From Sphingobacterium sp. UBA1575 (GTDB lineage: Bacteria; Bacteroidota; Bacteroidia; Sphingobacteriales; Sphingobacteriaceae): 22,780 nucleotides of DNA. Each line of letters begins with the position of its first letter. The stretch's first letter is position 1. The stretch lies in contig DCOH01000021.1 of assembly GCA_002322865.1 (NCBI GenBank), positions 76,021-98,800 of the forward strand, read 5' to 3'. Both the position numbers and the translations under genes were made by a program. This document shows, piece after piece, positions 1 through 8,889 of this stretch. The notes beneath the pieces were generated by a model that made no database searches, had not been told where the DNA came from, and saw only the letters and a list, made by a program, of their open reading frames with translations.

Positions 1-60
1 CTGAGCATCGTCGAAGCATCTATTCGTATGTAACCGTAGAGATCCTTCGACTGCGCTCAG
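1..60. repeat. Imperfect inverted repeat (CTGAGC…GTCGAAG type)
   Basis: Positions 1-20 and 41-60 are inverted copies of one another (16 of 20 positions match), with a 20-nt spacer. The inner arm reads GATCCTTCGACTGCGCTCAG on the plus strand. A hairpin is possible. The arrangement is intergenic, beyond the 3' end of the sialidase gene, and may extend left of the window. From memory, strings of this kind are dispersed intergenic repeats in many bacterial genomes; that has not been checked here. Confidence 0.6.
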
Positions 61-75
61 GATGACAAAAAGGAA

Positions 76-129
76 GATTGCTTCGTTCCTCGCAATGACG
101 GGTGGATTGCTTCGTTCCTCGCAATGACG
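76..129. repeat. Two tandem copies of a 25-bp dispersed palindromic repeat
   Basis: Two identical 25-bp units lie at 76-100 and 105-129 in the same orientation. Each begins GATTGCTTCGT and ends CTCGCAATGACG. Each unit has ATTGC near one end and GCAAT near the other, so it can form a small 5-bp stem by itself. The same unit recurs in this window at 10922-11048 and 17488-17578. The last copy ends 19 bp downstream of the sialidase stop codon, so this sits at the 3' end of the sialic-acid operon. Confidence 0.85.
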
Positions 130-148
130 AGGCCCCCTGAGGCTCCCC

Positions 149-1306
149 TTACTTCAATTTCTCCGTCAAGAAAACAATCTCTTTGTAATTATCCTTTTCA
201 TACACAATACCCATCAATTTCGGTTTAATCAACACAATATCCGAATAAGCGGAATACGATCCTTTATAACCAGCTGGGCTTTTCGCAATCACCTTATTAA
301 AATACCAGGTTTTTCCCTTATCCTTCGACAACCTCAAGGTCAAATTATCCCTGTGATGCTGATCCGCGGCATTGATATGCGCCAAGATAAAACCCTTACC
401 CTTTTTCCAGGAAAGCACAGCCCCTTGATTGATCGGATCCGGAAGGTTTGGATCTGGAGCAGAAGAAACCCAGGATTCACCCCCATCATGAGAAACGGAA
501 ATAATCCGTTGCTTCGGCTGGATCTGTTGATTTCTAGAACTCATATACACCTCATTATCTCCAATCTGTGCTGCCAATGACTCATTAGATCCCTGAAAAG
601 GCACATTATCACTCAACTGAAAAGTCTTTCCATGATCATCGGAGTAATAAGCATGTGCATTCCAATCCTTTCCAGCAGGGGCAGGGTCGCCGGCGCTATG
701 GTTTGCCGCCACATAGATCCTTCCTTTCTTCGGTCCGGAAACAAATTGAAAAGCATGTCCAGGCGTATTCGCATAGGTGCGCCAATCTTCTGAGAAATTA
801 TAAGAAGGGTTCAATTGCGGTTGCTTCGGACGATGTGCCTGTGTAGTGATATTTACCGGTTCCGACCAGGTCTTCGCACCATCCACTGAAGTAATGTACC
901 ATACCTCACGAAGTCCCTTTCCTTTTCTCACCTCGCCCTCATGGTTGTTCCCCGTATTATAGAACAAAAATATTCTTCCTTTAGGATATTGCGGATCCGT
1001 CAGGTCCACTACTGGCGCCATATTGCCCGCCTGTAACTTATCATAATCAGCAGCGATCGCCAATTTTCCCCAAGTTTTCCCATTGTCCTGACTGATCTTG
1101 TACACAATATCCACATTCCCATAATCTCCAGCATGGTCAACCCGGCCTTCGGCAAAAGCAATCAGGTCACCATTTTTATTTTTGATCAGGGCAGGGATGC
1201 GGTAGCTGGCATAACCATCTTCTCCAGAACGGAAAACAACGGTTTCCTGTGCCTGTGCGCCTGAAATAAAGCATGCAGCAAGTAAGGATAAAAGTAATTT
1301 TTTCAT
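149..1306 (-). CDS. Exo-alpha-sialidase (neuraminidase, GH33)
   Basis: Removes terminal alpha-linked sialic acid from glycoconjugates outside the cytoplasm. The 385-residue protein starts with a Sec signal peptide (about residues 1-20, ending AQAQ). It carries the sialidase YRIP motif (35-38, with R36 of the arginine triad), the D61 region in GDYGNVDIV (likely acid/base), and five Asp boxes of the form SxDxGxTW: 72-79, 140-147, 222-229, 272-279 and 327-334. NES at 241-243 probably supplies the catalytic Glu, and the tyrosines in YSAYSD near 351-354 the nucleophile. Length fits a single six-bladed propeller without an added lectin domain. It is the last gene of the seven-gene sialic-acid operon, 19 bp after the hexosaminidase. 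Family assignment is sure; linkage preference cannot be read from sequence. Confidence 0.93.
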   Translation of the reverse strand: MKKLLLSLLAACFISGAQAQETVVFRSGEDGYASYRIPALIKNKNGDLIAFAEGRVDHAGDYGNVDIVYKISQDNGKTWGKLAIAADYDKLQAGNMAPVVDLTDPQYPKGRIFLFYNTGNNHEGEVRKGKGLREVWYITSVDGAKTWSEPVNITTQAHRPKQPQLNPSYNFSEDWRTYANTPGHAFQFVSGPKKGRIYVAANHSAGDPAPAGKDWNAHAYYSDDHGKTFQLSDNVPFQGSNESLAAQIGDNEVYMSSRNQQIQPKQRIISVSHDGGESWVSSAPDPNLPDPINQGAVLSWKKGKGFILAHINAADQHHRDNLTLRLSKDKGKTWYFNKVIAKSPAGYKGSYSAYSDIVLIKPKLMGIVYEKDNYKEIVFLTEKLK

Positions 1307-1325
1307 ATATGATGTTTTTGTTGGT

Positions 1326-3269
1326 TTACGGTATCGGTGTAAAGGTATACATCCATTTCACTGGATTCTGCCAATCTTTCCCTGCAAATTTACCCACAGG
1401 AACCTTGATCAGCACCTCATTCCATCCTTTTTTTAATTTTATTTTTGTTGGTATCCGGAAAGAATACCCTTCATCGATCAATGGGGCTTCCAAGCTACCT
1501 TTGCGACCAGGGAATCGCCATGTAGGAGCCGGAACAGCCGAGCCATTCACAAAAACCTGGCTCGAAAGATCATCCCAAGTCCCTTCCTTGGGTGTATCGC
1601 TCGCATAAGATCGGGAAAGGTTTCCAAATCCGATCCAAAAGGAACGAACTTCCTCTTGGTCACTCCATATTTTGGTCCTGGCATACCAAGTACTGTTCGG
1701 TTTTGGATCATCAAGCGCACCTTTGACCACATCCGCCCACCAGTGTCTTAAGATCACCGTGGCACCTACCTGTGTTTTGGCCACTTTCAAATGATCCGCA
1801 AAAGGAGCCTGCTCGATGTCAAAACGCTTCTGAAGATCACCTCCATTATCAAAAGGACCAATCAGTTCCCATTTTAGCATCGTTTGCTGCACATAGGGAA
1901 AGGGCATCCCCTCAAAAAATCGATCCTTATGCTGCAATAATCTCGCCTCATAATCCGAAAATGCCTCGAAAGATGCCGTTCCTTCCTGCGGTAAATTAGC
2001 CTTCCATTCCGCTTCTCCATTGCCCCGCCAAGCCCTTTCTGCAAAGGTTAGCAATCCCGGGTAGATGGCACTCTGTAGGAACATATCTTCCGGATGGGCT
2101 ACCGCCCGATCAGGCCAGGAACATAATATAGCACCTTTCAACTGTTCACTTTCCTGCTTTTGCTCGGCAAACTGCCGGAAGAAAAGGGTGGTTACAGTTT
2201 CCAAGGGATCCATATGGTTGATGTAGAGGTGTTTGGAATCGATGAATTCAAATTGGCTACCTTGATCGATGGCTTTAGGTCCACCCATCCACAACTGCCG
2301 AACAGTACTTGCCTGCAGGTTACTTCCAGGATCCCAACCATAGGTTTTAAATCCCAGTTCTTCCACAAAACGCGTGATTTCAGGCATGAAATTCTTATTG
2401 CTGATTTTGACCTCATCGCCCCCAATATGCAGATGCGTCAAGGAAGGATAGGTTTCCTTAAACTCCTTTAATAGGGATTTGATATAATACATCCCCGAAT
2501 CCGACTGCATGTTATGTCCAAAATATCGTTCGAAGGCAGCACTATGCCCGGGCATATCGATTTCAGGTAAAAAAAGAATATGCCTTTTTTTGCAATAATC
2601 GATCAGTTCCTTAAATTCCTTTTCGGTATAATACTTTCCAGGCCAACGGGTCATATTTTTGCTGGCCGTTAAGCCAGGATATTTTGTGCTTTCCAATCGC
2701 CAGGCGATGTCCTCCGTAAAATGAAAATGCAGCACATTTAATTTATACTTCGCCATCACATCGATCTGCTCCTTGAGCATGGCCAAGGGCTGATAATTAC
2801 GGCCTACATCCAGTAAAAATCCCCGAAAGGAGAAAGCGGGAATATCCCTTATTTTAACATAAGGAAGCTTTTTATTCTCCAATAACAATTGCTCCAATGT
2901 TTTTAGGGCATAGAATAAGCCAGTCTCATGCTCAGCTCCAATCGTAATCCCCTTCGCATTAATCTCTAAATTATAGCCTTCGTTTCCTAATCCGGTCTTG
3001 GCCAATAATTGTAAGGTAAAAAGAGGCTTTCTTCTCCCTTCTTCAAAATCCTTTACATTATTCTTTTCAAAAAACTGTTTAACAAGGCCCACCTCATTCT
3101 TGAAAAAAAGATAATTAGGGATGTAAATCCCTTTATCCAAATCCAGTGTACCTTTCTTCCAGTTCAGTTCCTGAGGAAGGGGGATGAGCGCCTGCTGGGC
3201 AAACAAATTCGAAGGAAAACGCAGCAACAGGATCAATAAAAGAAAATAAGTAAATTTTAATTTCATCAT
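1326..3269 (-). CDS. Beta-N-acetylhexosaminidase, GH20 family
   Basis: Exo-acting glycosidase that removes terminal GlcNAc/GalNAc, here probably from glycans exposed by the sialidase. A hydrophobic signal peptide occupies about residues 1-25 (cleavage near FAQQ). A GH20b-like N-terminal domain (about 28-140) precedes the catalytic barrel. The barrel has FRGFLLDVGR, HFHFTEDIAWRL, EIDMPGHS, and the substrate-assisted catalytic pair in HIGGDEV (D285-E286 in this numbering). The last ~150 residues look like a beta-sandwich domain with an FVNG segment, common in Bacteroidota GH20 enzymes. The reading frame can be extended to a GTG at 3275, but I chose the first of two adjacent ATGs (3269), which begins a normal signal sequence. 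It lies 8 bp after the epimerase gene. A homologous hexosaminidase is part of the Tannerella forsythia sialic-acid locus. Confidence 0.9.
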   Translation of the reverse strand: MMKLKFTYFLLLILLLRFPSNLFAQQALIPLPQELNWKKGTLDLDKGIYIPNYLFFKNEVGLVKQFFEKNNVKDFEEGRRKPLFTLQLLAKTGLGNEGYNLEINAKGITIGAEHETGLFYALKTLEQLLLENKKLPYVKIRDIPAFSFRGFLLDVGRNYQPLAMLKEQIDVMAKYKLNVLHFHFTEDIAWRLESTKYPGLTASKNMTRWPGKYYTEKEFKELIDYCKKRHILFLPEIDMPGHSAAFERYFGHNMQSDSGMYYIKSLLKEFKETYPSLTHLHIGGDEVKISNKNFMPEITRFVEELGFKTYGWDPGSNLQASTVRQLWMGGPKAIDQGSQFEFIDSKHLYINHMDPLETVTTLFFRQFAEQKQESEQLKGAILCSWPDRAVAHPEDMFLQSAIYPGLLTFAERAWRGNGEAEWKANLPQEGTASFEAFSDYEARLLQHKDRFFEGMPFPYVQQTMLKWELIGPFDNGGDLQKRFDIEQAPFADHLKVAKTQVGATVILRHWWADVVKGALDDPKPNSTWYARTKIWSDQEEVRSFWIGFGNLSRSYASDTPKEGTWDDLSSQVFVNGSAVPAPTWRFPGRKGSLEAPLIDEGYSFRIPTKIKLKKGWNEVLIKVPVGKFAGKDWQNPVKWMYTFTPIP

Positions 3270-3277
3270 TCCCACGA

Positions 3278-4474
3278 TTAAGAATTTAAGGATTTATCGG
3301 CTAAGAATTGCTGAATGATCTGAAAACAATACCATTCTTGCCTTGGAAGATGGAATGGCCCTTTGAACAGATTCCCTTTGGCAGTCTGGGCGATCCGGCC
3401 ATCCCGATGCAGGTAGCCAAACCATTCGCCATTTGCCTTATCATAAAAATGAGCATAGGCATAGTCATGGATCTGTTTATGCATCTCCGCATATTTCTCG
3501 TCTTTGGTCATCAGAAAGGCCAGAAGGCAAGCGATGATCGCCTCGTTCTGCGGCCACCAGAATTTCATGTCCTGCCAATATTCCTGCACTGGTTTATCAT
3601 AAACATCCCGGAAATACAATATTCCGCCATGCTCTTTGTCCCAGCCTCTTTCCCACATATAATCCAACATCCTACAGCCTAAATCGATCAGCGCTGGATC
3701 GTTATTTCTATATCGGGCCTCATGCAGGATAAACCAGGCGCCTTCAATCGCATGTCCCGGATTCAAGGTCCGACCATCGATGTGGTCAATGATACTTCCA
3801 TCCGGCGCCACCTGTTCCATCACACAACGGATATCATCCTTCACAAAATTGTTTTCGATTTCCTTTATCCAGTTCGCAATTGCCTTATCACAACGGGGAT
3901 CTCCGATGGTCTCCCGCAATTGTTGGGCGGTGTTGATCATGATCATCGGAATGCCAATACCCTTGGACGGCCTGGTCGCCTCAAACTTCGGATCCATTTT
4001 AAGGCTACCATCTGCATATTGCATACAAGTGCCAAAGATTTTCCGCGCCAATTCCGCAGCCTCTTCATCGCCCGATGCCTTCGCGTAAGCTGCAAAAGCA
4101 ATCACCGCAAAGGTCTCCGAGAAAAAATAGCGACGCATCCGGATCGGATTGCCTGCTCTATCCACGTGGAAATACATTTTTCCTTCCGCGTTGAAACATT
4201 TTTCCTTCAGGAAGGCGTATCCCAGTTGGGCTCCTTTCAACCACTCTTCCTTCTGCTCTATGGTGTTGTATAGGGTCGCCAATAACCAGCATGCCCTACC
4301 TTGTATCCATACCGCCTTATCCGTGTCGATCAAACTGCCATCCGCATCACGCATCAGCAGGTATCCCCCGAATTCCTCGTCAAATGACCTTGGAAACCAA
4401 AAAGGGACCGTGTCGTTCAACAATTGGTTCTTATAAAAATCGGCAAGTCCGGCAAGTTTCTCGTTCGTATACAT
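3278..4474 (-). CDS. N-acylglucosamine 2-epimerase (AGE/RnBP family)
   Basis: Cytoplasmic enzyme that interconverts ManNAc and GlcNAc. Downstream of NanA it would feed unphosphorylated ManNAc into GlcNAc metabolism, as in the Bacteroides NanL-NanE-RokA route (established), in place of the E. coli NanK/NanE route. The 398-residue protein has the family's usual length and (alpha/alpha)6 barrel pattern without a signal peptide. Visible landmarks are WIQGRACWLL (57-66), LNPGHAIEGAW with the likely catalytic H241, KFWWPQNEA (304-312), and KGPFHLPRQEW with the second catalytic histidine H375. It lies 4 bp after the esterase gene and 8 bp before the GH20 gene. Cellobiose 2-epimerases share the fold, but the operon context favours the GlcNAc/ManNAc enzyme. 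In Bacteroidota this gene is often called nanE, although it is unrelated to E. coli NanE, so no symbol is given. Confidence 0.9.
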   Translation of the reverse strand: MYTNEKLAGLADFYKNQLLNDTVPFWFPRSFDEEFGGYLLMRDADGSLIDTDKAVWIQGRACWLLATLYNTIEQKEEWLKGAQLGYAFLKEKCFNAEGKMYFHVDRAGNPIRMRRYFFSETFAVIAFAAYAKASGDEEAAELARKIFGTCMQYADGSLKMDPKFEATRPSKGIGIPMIMINTAQQLRETIGDPRCDKAIANWIKEIENNFVKDDIRCVMEQVAPDGSIIDHIDGRTLNPGHAIEGAWFILHEARYRNNDPALIDLGCRMLDYMWERGWDKEHGGILYFRDVYDKPVQEYWQDMKFWWPQNEAIIACLLAFLMTKDEKYAEMHKQIHDYAYAHFYDKANGEWFGYLHRDGRIAQTAKGNLFKGPFHLPRQEWYCFQIIQQFLADKSLNS

Positions 4475-4478
4475 GGTA

Positions 4479-6545
4479 TTATTTTATAGCTAATGAAAAG
4501 GTTGATACGGGAGTACCAATCTCATTCTGCAGATTTGCCCTGGTAAACGGCTCATAGGCATAAAGTATTCGGGTCGGTTTCTCCGCGGTGGTTATGATAA
4601 TATTGTTTTTATCGATTTGAACGGCTTCAGGTTCCACTATTTTTCCATAGACATCCATGATCTGAAAGCCTTTTAAGGGTTGATTTCCTTTCGTGGAAAG
4701 GCTTTTGCAGTTATTGAATTTAAGCACATACTTGTTGCTTCCTTTTAGCTCATAACCTACGGCATAAGGTGCATCAGCATGTATTGGTTTCTTGAATTCA
4801 TGTTGCTGGACCAGAGCCGATAGCCTCAAACCTACCGGAACCTTATCCCTTGGATGTACATCCGTAGAGTCGCCAAGGTCCGATGAAACAGCCATATATA
4901 CCTTGGGCAGCTTTTGGCTTAACAGGAGTTGACTCTCCCGGAATTTTGGCCAGGATGGGCGGTTCAAGCTGGATAGTTGAACCATATAAAAGGGAACATG
5001 CTGCTGCAGTTCCTCCCGCCAGGATTGAACCAATGTCCCGAAAAGATGTTCGTGTAATTCCAGGTTATGCGCATTACTTTCTCCTTGGTACCATAGAATA
5101 GCCTTAAACTGTACATCCTTCCATAAAGCCATGCCCGCTTCATAATTGTAAGTAGGTTCATAAGGATGTCTTTGGTTCTTGAGTGAGGAGTTCTTTAGGT
5201 TCACGGAGGCTCTTTCCCGACAGAAATCCTGTATGAAATCAGCATTTCTCCACGAATGTATATAAGAAGCTAAGAGATCATCATCTTCCAAGGCTTTCCT
5301 TGGGATCCAGGATTCGGTATTCGATCCACCCACAGCCAATTCAATGATACCTATAGGTACCCCAGCATTCAATTGAATATCCTGGGCAAAGGAAAGGTCA
5401 ACGGCCGAGAAATCAGCAACAGCCTCCTTGGAAGGCTTTTCCCATGTTCCATTAAAGTAAGCTAAGTCGTTTACTTTTTGCAGGACTTCCGCTGTCCAAG
5501 CTTGGTTATTGGTCTCTGCAATCGCTTTGTGCTTGAACAACCTGATGTTAGGGTTGTTGCTGGTCTTTTCGATCCATTCTTTCGAATGCAGGGCATGTTT
5601 TAAAGGAAAGGCCATGTTGGATTGGCCAGAAGCTAAATAAACATCCCCGAACAATACATCTTCTAAAGTTAGGTTTTCCCCCTGTGCTTGAATGATGATA
5701 TCGGATGGACCGGAGGCCGGAGTGGGCGGAAGATCTACTTTCCAATTTCCCAAATGATCTGCTTTTGTTTGGTAGGTTCTACCTTTTAGTAGCACACTGA
5801 TTTCCGAGAATGCATTCGATTTTCCTTTTAACACATTCTTCCTATCCCTTTGCAACACCATATGGGAACCAAAAGGATGCTCTACCGCAAGTTTTTGTTC
5901 CTTAGGAACCAAATATCCATGCACGTGATTGGCAATCATGGCAGCCCCTGCTTCCGATGGATGGAGAAAATCATTGAACAGATCGATCCGACTGGCTAGT
6001 ATTTGATGATTATCGATTAATGGTATTTCATGCTGCTTGGCAATTGCTACGATCTCTTTCTGGATCTGATCATACCAATCCCTGGTCCCCGATAAAAATC
6101 GCGGATGACCACTGAAAATCGGCGTCATCTTGCAGATGTATAATTCCACGGCGGGATTGTTCTGCCAGAAAAGCGACAGTAGTTGATGATAATCTTTCCT
6201 GAAATCCAGCTGATAATTAGGCCAATTCCGCGGATCGGTATCATTCAATCCAAGCGCGATAACCACGATATCAGGCTGGAACTCCAGCGCTGCTTTTAAT
6301 TCTTCAGCTTTTAAATAGGGGTTATGACCATGCTGGAGCAAGGTAGCCCCATTTCTCCCAAAATTCTCAACGATATAATCTTCACCCAATAAAGCTTGCA
6401 GCTGTTCCGGATAGGATTTACCCTTGGCCAATCCATAGCCTTTGGTAACCGAATCACCGATACAGGCCACCTTCTTTTTTTGTTGGGCAAGAAGGAGCTG
6501 AATGGAAAAGAGGAATATAAGAATGGAACTAAGATACGGCTTCAT
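4479..6545 (-). CDS. nanS: Two-domain sialate O-acetylesterase (SGNH + SASA)
   Basis: Removes O-acetyl groups from sialic acids so that sialidase and lyase can act. The 688-residue exported protein has a signal peptide (1-20, ending LLLAQ) and two separate hydrolase domains. Domain one (about 25-212) is an SGNH/GDSL hydrolase with GDSVT (S32), G64 in FGRNGAT, GLND (N101) and DFLHPS (D192/H195). Domain two (about 222-665) is a SASA-family esterase with LASGQSNM (S309), WYQGESNA (486-492) and TDVHPRDK (H564). Both catalytic sets look complete. The start codon lies inside the preceding transporter gene (17-nt overlap), and the epimerase follows 4 bp after the stop. Established parallel: a two-domain NanS is described in Tannerella forsythia. 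The symbol follows that usage. Confidence 0.87.
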   Translation of the reverse strand: MKPYLSSILIFLFSIQLLLAQQKKKVACIGDSVTKGYGLAKGKSYPEQLQALLGEDYIVENFGRNGATLLQHGHNPYLKAEELKAALEFQPDIVVIALGLNDTDPRNWPNYQLDFRKDYHQLLSLFWQNNPAVELYICKMTPIFSGHPRFLSGTRDWYDQIQKEIVAIAKQHEIPLIDNHQILASRIDLFNDFLHPSEAGAAMIANHVHGYLVPKEQKLAVEHPFGSHMVLQRDRKNVLKGKSNAFSEISVLLKGRTYQTKADHLGNWKVDLPPTPASGPSDIIIQAQGENLTLEDVLFGDVYLASGQSNMAFPLKHALHSKEWIEKTSNNPNIRLFKHKAIAETNNQAWTAEVLQKVNDLAYFNGTWEKPSKEAVADFSAVDLSFAQDIQLNAGVPIGIIELAVGGSNTESWIPRKALEDDDLLASYIHSWRNADFIQDFCRERASVNLKNSSLKNQRHPYEPTYNYEAGMALWKDVQFKAILWYQGESNAHNLELHEHLFGTLVQSWREELQQHVPFYMVQLSSLNRPSWPKFRESQLLLSQKLPKVYMAVSSDLGDSTDVHPRDKVPVGLRLSALVQQHEFKKPIHADAPYAVGYELKGSNKYVLKFNNCKSLSTKGNQPLKGFQIMDVYGKIVEPEAVQIDKNNIIITTAEKPTRILYAYEPFTRANLQNEIGTPVSTFSLAIK

Positions 6546-7755
6546 GTGACTTTGGTCTTAAAACGGCTAATTGAATGATCAGCACCAAGAGCACGATGCC
6601 TGCCAAAAGGGCAAAATCACTTCCCAAACGGCCTTCATCGGCAGATGCACCTAAGATTTTCGTAATGTATGCACCCGCGAAAACACCGACCATATTCATG
6701 ATGCCATAAGCGGTTGCTCGGTATTTGGAAGATACAAACTGGCAAAGGATCGGCATATTATTGGCGTCGAACATGCCAAATCCAAACCCGAACATCAAAC
6801 CTGCTGCGACGATTGCATAGACATTGTCGCCAAATCCCATCAGGATCACGGCTGGTATGGTCAAGGCCAAGCCAATGGCACTGGTATAGATCCGTCCTTT
6901 AATGTTTTTCTGTATCCAGCGGTCGGATAATATTCCACCCAGGATGACCCCAAAGAAAGAGGATAGCGCAATGGTAATGGTGGCCAATGGACCCGCTTGC
7001 TCCATCGGAATATGCAGGTTTTCAGAGAAAAGCGTTGGCAGCCAATTCTTGGTTGCCCATCCCGGCAAACTGGGGATGGCAAAATATAATAGGATCACCC
7101 AAAACGCAATATTGGAAAATAGCACCGATAAACCTTTCAGCACAGGTACTTTTTCCTTCACCAGTGTGTTGGTTTCGCTGCGGTGTGGCGCCTCTTGGAG
7201 AAAGAAGATCAATATAAACGAATATATAATCCCGATCAGTCCGAAGAGGATAAAGGTATAATGCCAGGAATAGGAGGCGGCTACGGTGGCACCAAATCCA
7301 CCTAAAGCTTGCCCAAAGTAAAATCCGGTCATGTGTATTCCGATGGCCAAGGATCTGGTCTTGTCCGAATGGTAATCGGCAATTAAGGATAAACCCGCAG
7401 GGATGTATAGGGCTTCACTCACGCCCATAATAGCCCGTAGGGCATACAATTGTTCGTAGGTATCTGCATAACCCATGGCCATGGTTACGGCCGACCATAC
7501 GAATAAACTCCCCACGATCAACCATTTTCGGTTCCATTTGTCGGCAACAATACCCGCTACGGGGCTCATAAATCCATAGATCCATAAAAAGATAGCCATG
7601 AGGTTGCCAAATACAGCGGCACTCTCTAATTCGGAAATATCCAGGGCCATCGCAGGGCGCATGGTTGATAGAATTTGCCTATCCATGTAGTTCAGAAGAG
7701 CCACAAACCATAATAATCCGACAATCACCCAAGGATATTTTCTGCTATTTTTCAT
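6529..7755 (-). CDS. nanT: MFS transporter, likely sialic-acid permease
   Basis: Inner-membrane 12-TM carrier of the anion:cation symporter (ACS) branch. It probably imports Neu5Ac with H+ or Na+. The 408-residue sequence has the ACS hallmark LNYMDRQ (21-27) in TM1, motif A as GIVADKWNRKW after TM2, and repeated hydrophobic helices throughout. Related carriers for hexuronates or other acidic sugars share these motifs, so substrate is inferred from position between nanM/nanA and the acetylesterase. It follows the kelch gene by 12 bp and overlaps the esterase start by 17 nt, so the pair is likely translationally coupled. The symbol is by analogy with Bacteroides/Tannerella nan loci and is not proof of substrate. 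Confidence 0.82.
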   Translation of the reverse strand: MKNSRKYPWVIVGLLWFVALLNYMDRQILSTMRPAMALDISELESAAVFGNLMAIFLWIYGFMSPVAGIVADKWNRKWLIVGSLFVWSAVTMAMGYADTYEQLYALRAIMGVSEALYIPAGLSLIADYHSDKTRSLAIGIHMTGFYFGQALGGFGATVAASYSWHYTFILFGLIGIIYSFILIFFLQEAPHRSETNTLVKEKVPVLKGLSVLFSNIAFWVILLYFAIPSLPGWATKNWLPTLFSENLHIPMEQAGPLATITIALSSFFGVILGGILSDRWIQKNIKGRIYTSAIGLALTIPAVILMGFGDNVYAIVAAGLMFGFGFGMFDANNMPILCQFVSSKYRATAYGIMNMVGVFAGAYITKILGASADEGRLGSDFALLAGIVLLVLIIQLAVLRPKSHEAVS

Positions 7756-7767
7756 GGTAGTAAAAAA

Positions 7768-8889
7768 TTAGTTCAATTGCCCCAATAAGATCTGATCTGT
7801 TCTTACGCCGGCTTTGATTTCCCCCGTGGGGATAATCAATAAATCTTTATGTAATAGGGCAGTAGTCGTTACTGTTCCTGCTGATGGTAATGTTGCTAAT
7901 GTTTTCCAGGTCAAACCACGTAGGTTTAACGCCAGAGCCTGGCGTTCAAAACCAGGATGGTTCGCCAAGATATTGTTTTTGGCGGTAATAAGGCTGTCCT
8001 TTTTAGAAGGATCGCTATTTAAGTTGATGTTGGCGATGGCCTGCTCTACCTGATGGAAAGTACGGGCATCATCTCCAGAAAACAGCAGGAGATGGTTTTT
8101 ATAAAAAACACCGGTTCCTGCAGCCATTGGCTTTGCTAATCTACTGATTACTTTTATTTCCTTGCTGTCCATATTCAGCTCAAGCACCTGATCGTAGATA
8201 TCGCTCTTGGCATTGGCATTTTTCTTTCTACCCCCAACGATATAAAGTTTTTCTTTTCCGTCGGTCAACACTACAGCATTGGAAATCGGGTAGGGCAGGG
8301 TCAAGAATTCCTGCCAGCCCTTACTATCTTGACCGATCTGATAGCTATATATCTTATCGGAAACCAATTCGGCATTTTCACCACCAACAAGATAAAGTTT
8401 GTCCGAAAGATGCACGAGCCCAGCGTTGGTCAACGCTTGAGGCAACTCGGCTAATACTTCTATTTTCAACTCCTTATTTTCCGAGATCGAATAGGCTAGG
8501 AAGTTCTTGATTGCTCCAGTAGAGTCCTCTCCACCGGCACTATAAAGCTTATCATCGATAACCACATTGGCTGCGTAGGCAATTTCCCTATCCAACGCAA
8601 TTTCTTCTTTGAACAGCAATTCCTTTCCTACAATATCATAGAGGTACATGGAGTTGTGATAATTCTTTTTACCACCCTCCCAAGGCATTCCGTTGGGAAA
8701 ATTTGCGCCGCCAGCAATAAGTAACTTATCCTGTAGGATGCCGGTAACAGGACCTGCAAGACCCAAGTGGGCCTTTTCTTCCTGCATAGGCAGTTTTGCC
8801 GAAGGTAGCCATTGTAAATCTAAGGATGTGTTTTTCGGTTCACATCCCGTTAAAAGTATGGTCATGATCATAAACCCGATGTTGCGCAT
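7768..8889 (-). CDS. nanM: Kelch-type N-acetylneuraminate epimerase (mutarotase), lipoprotein
   Basis: Six-bladed kelch propeller that equilibrates alpha- and beta-Neu5Ac after sialidase action, as shown for E. coli NanM. The protein (373 residues) opens with a short hydrophobic stretch and a lipobox LLTGC (C16), so it is probably lipid-anchored, unlike soluble periplasmic E. coli NanM. Kelch blades show repeated gly-gly/tyr patterns: LLIAGGANFPNGMPWEGGKK (59-75), LYSAGGEDS, LYLVGGENA and LYIVGGRKK. The extended NFPNGMPWEGGKKNYHNS signature resembles the NanM active-site loop. The frame can be read from an upstream TTG (8892). I chose the ATG at 8889 because it shares the A of the nanA TGA stop (TGATG), a usual coupled junction. 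It sits between nanA and the transporter. Confidence 0.88.
   Translation of the reverse strand: MRNIGFMIMTILLTGCEPKNTSLDLQWLPSAKLPMQEEKAHLGLAGPVTGILQDKLLIAGGANFPNGMPWEGGKKNYHNSMYLYDIVGKELLFKEEIALDREIAYAANVVIDDKLYSAGGEDSTGAIKNFLAYSISENKELKIEVLAELPQALTNAGLVHLSDKLYLVGGENAELVSDKIYSYQIGQDSKGWQEFLTLPYPISNAVVLTDGKEKLYIVGGRKKNANAKSDIYDQVLELNMDSKEIKVISRLAKPMAAGTGVFYKNHLLLFSGDDARTFHQVEQAIANINLNSDPSKKDSLITAKNNILANHPGFERQALALNLRGLTWKTLATLPSAGTVTTTALLHKDLLIIPTGEIKAGVRTDQILLGQLN

Noticed and set aside
3722..4273. 183-codon plus-strand reading frame opposite the epimerase gene
   Set aside because: It is wholly antisense to a well-supported enzyme, lacks recognisable motifs, and several other long antisense frames in the region are explained the same way by codon bias.
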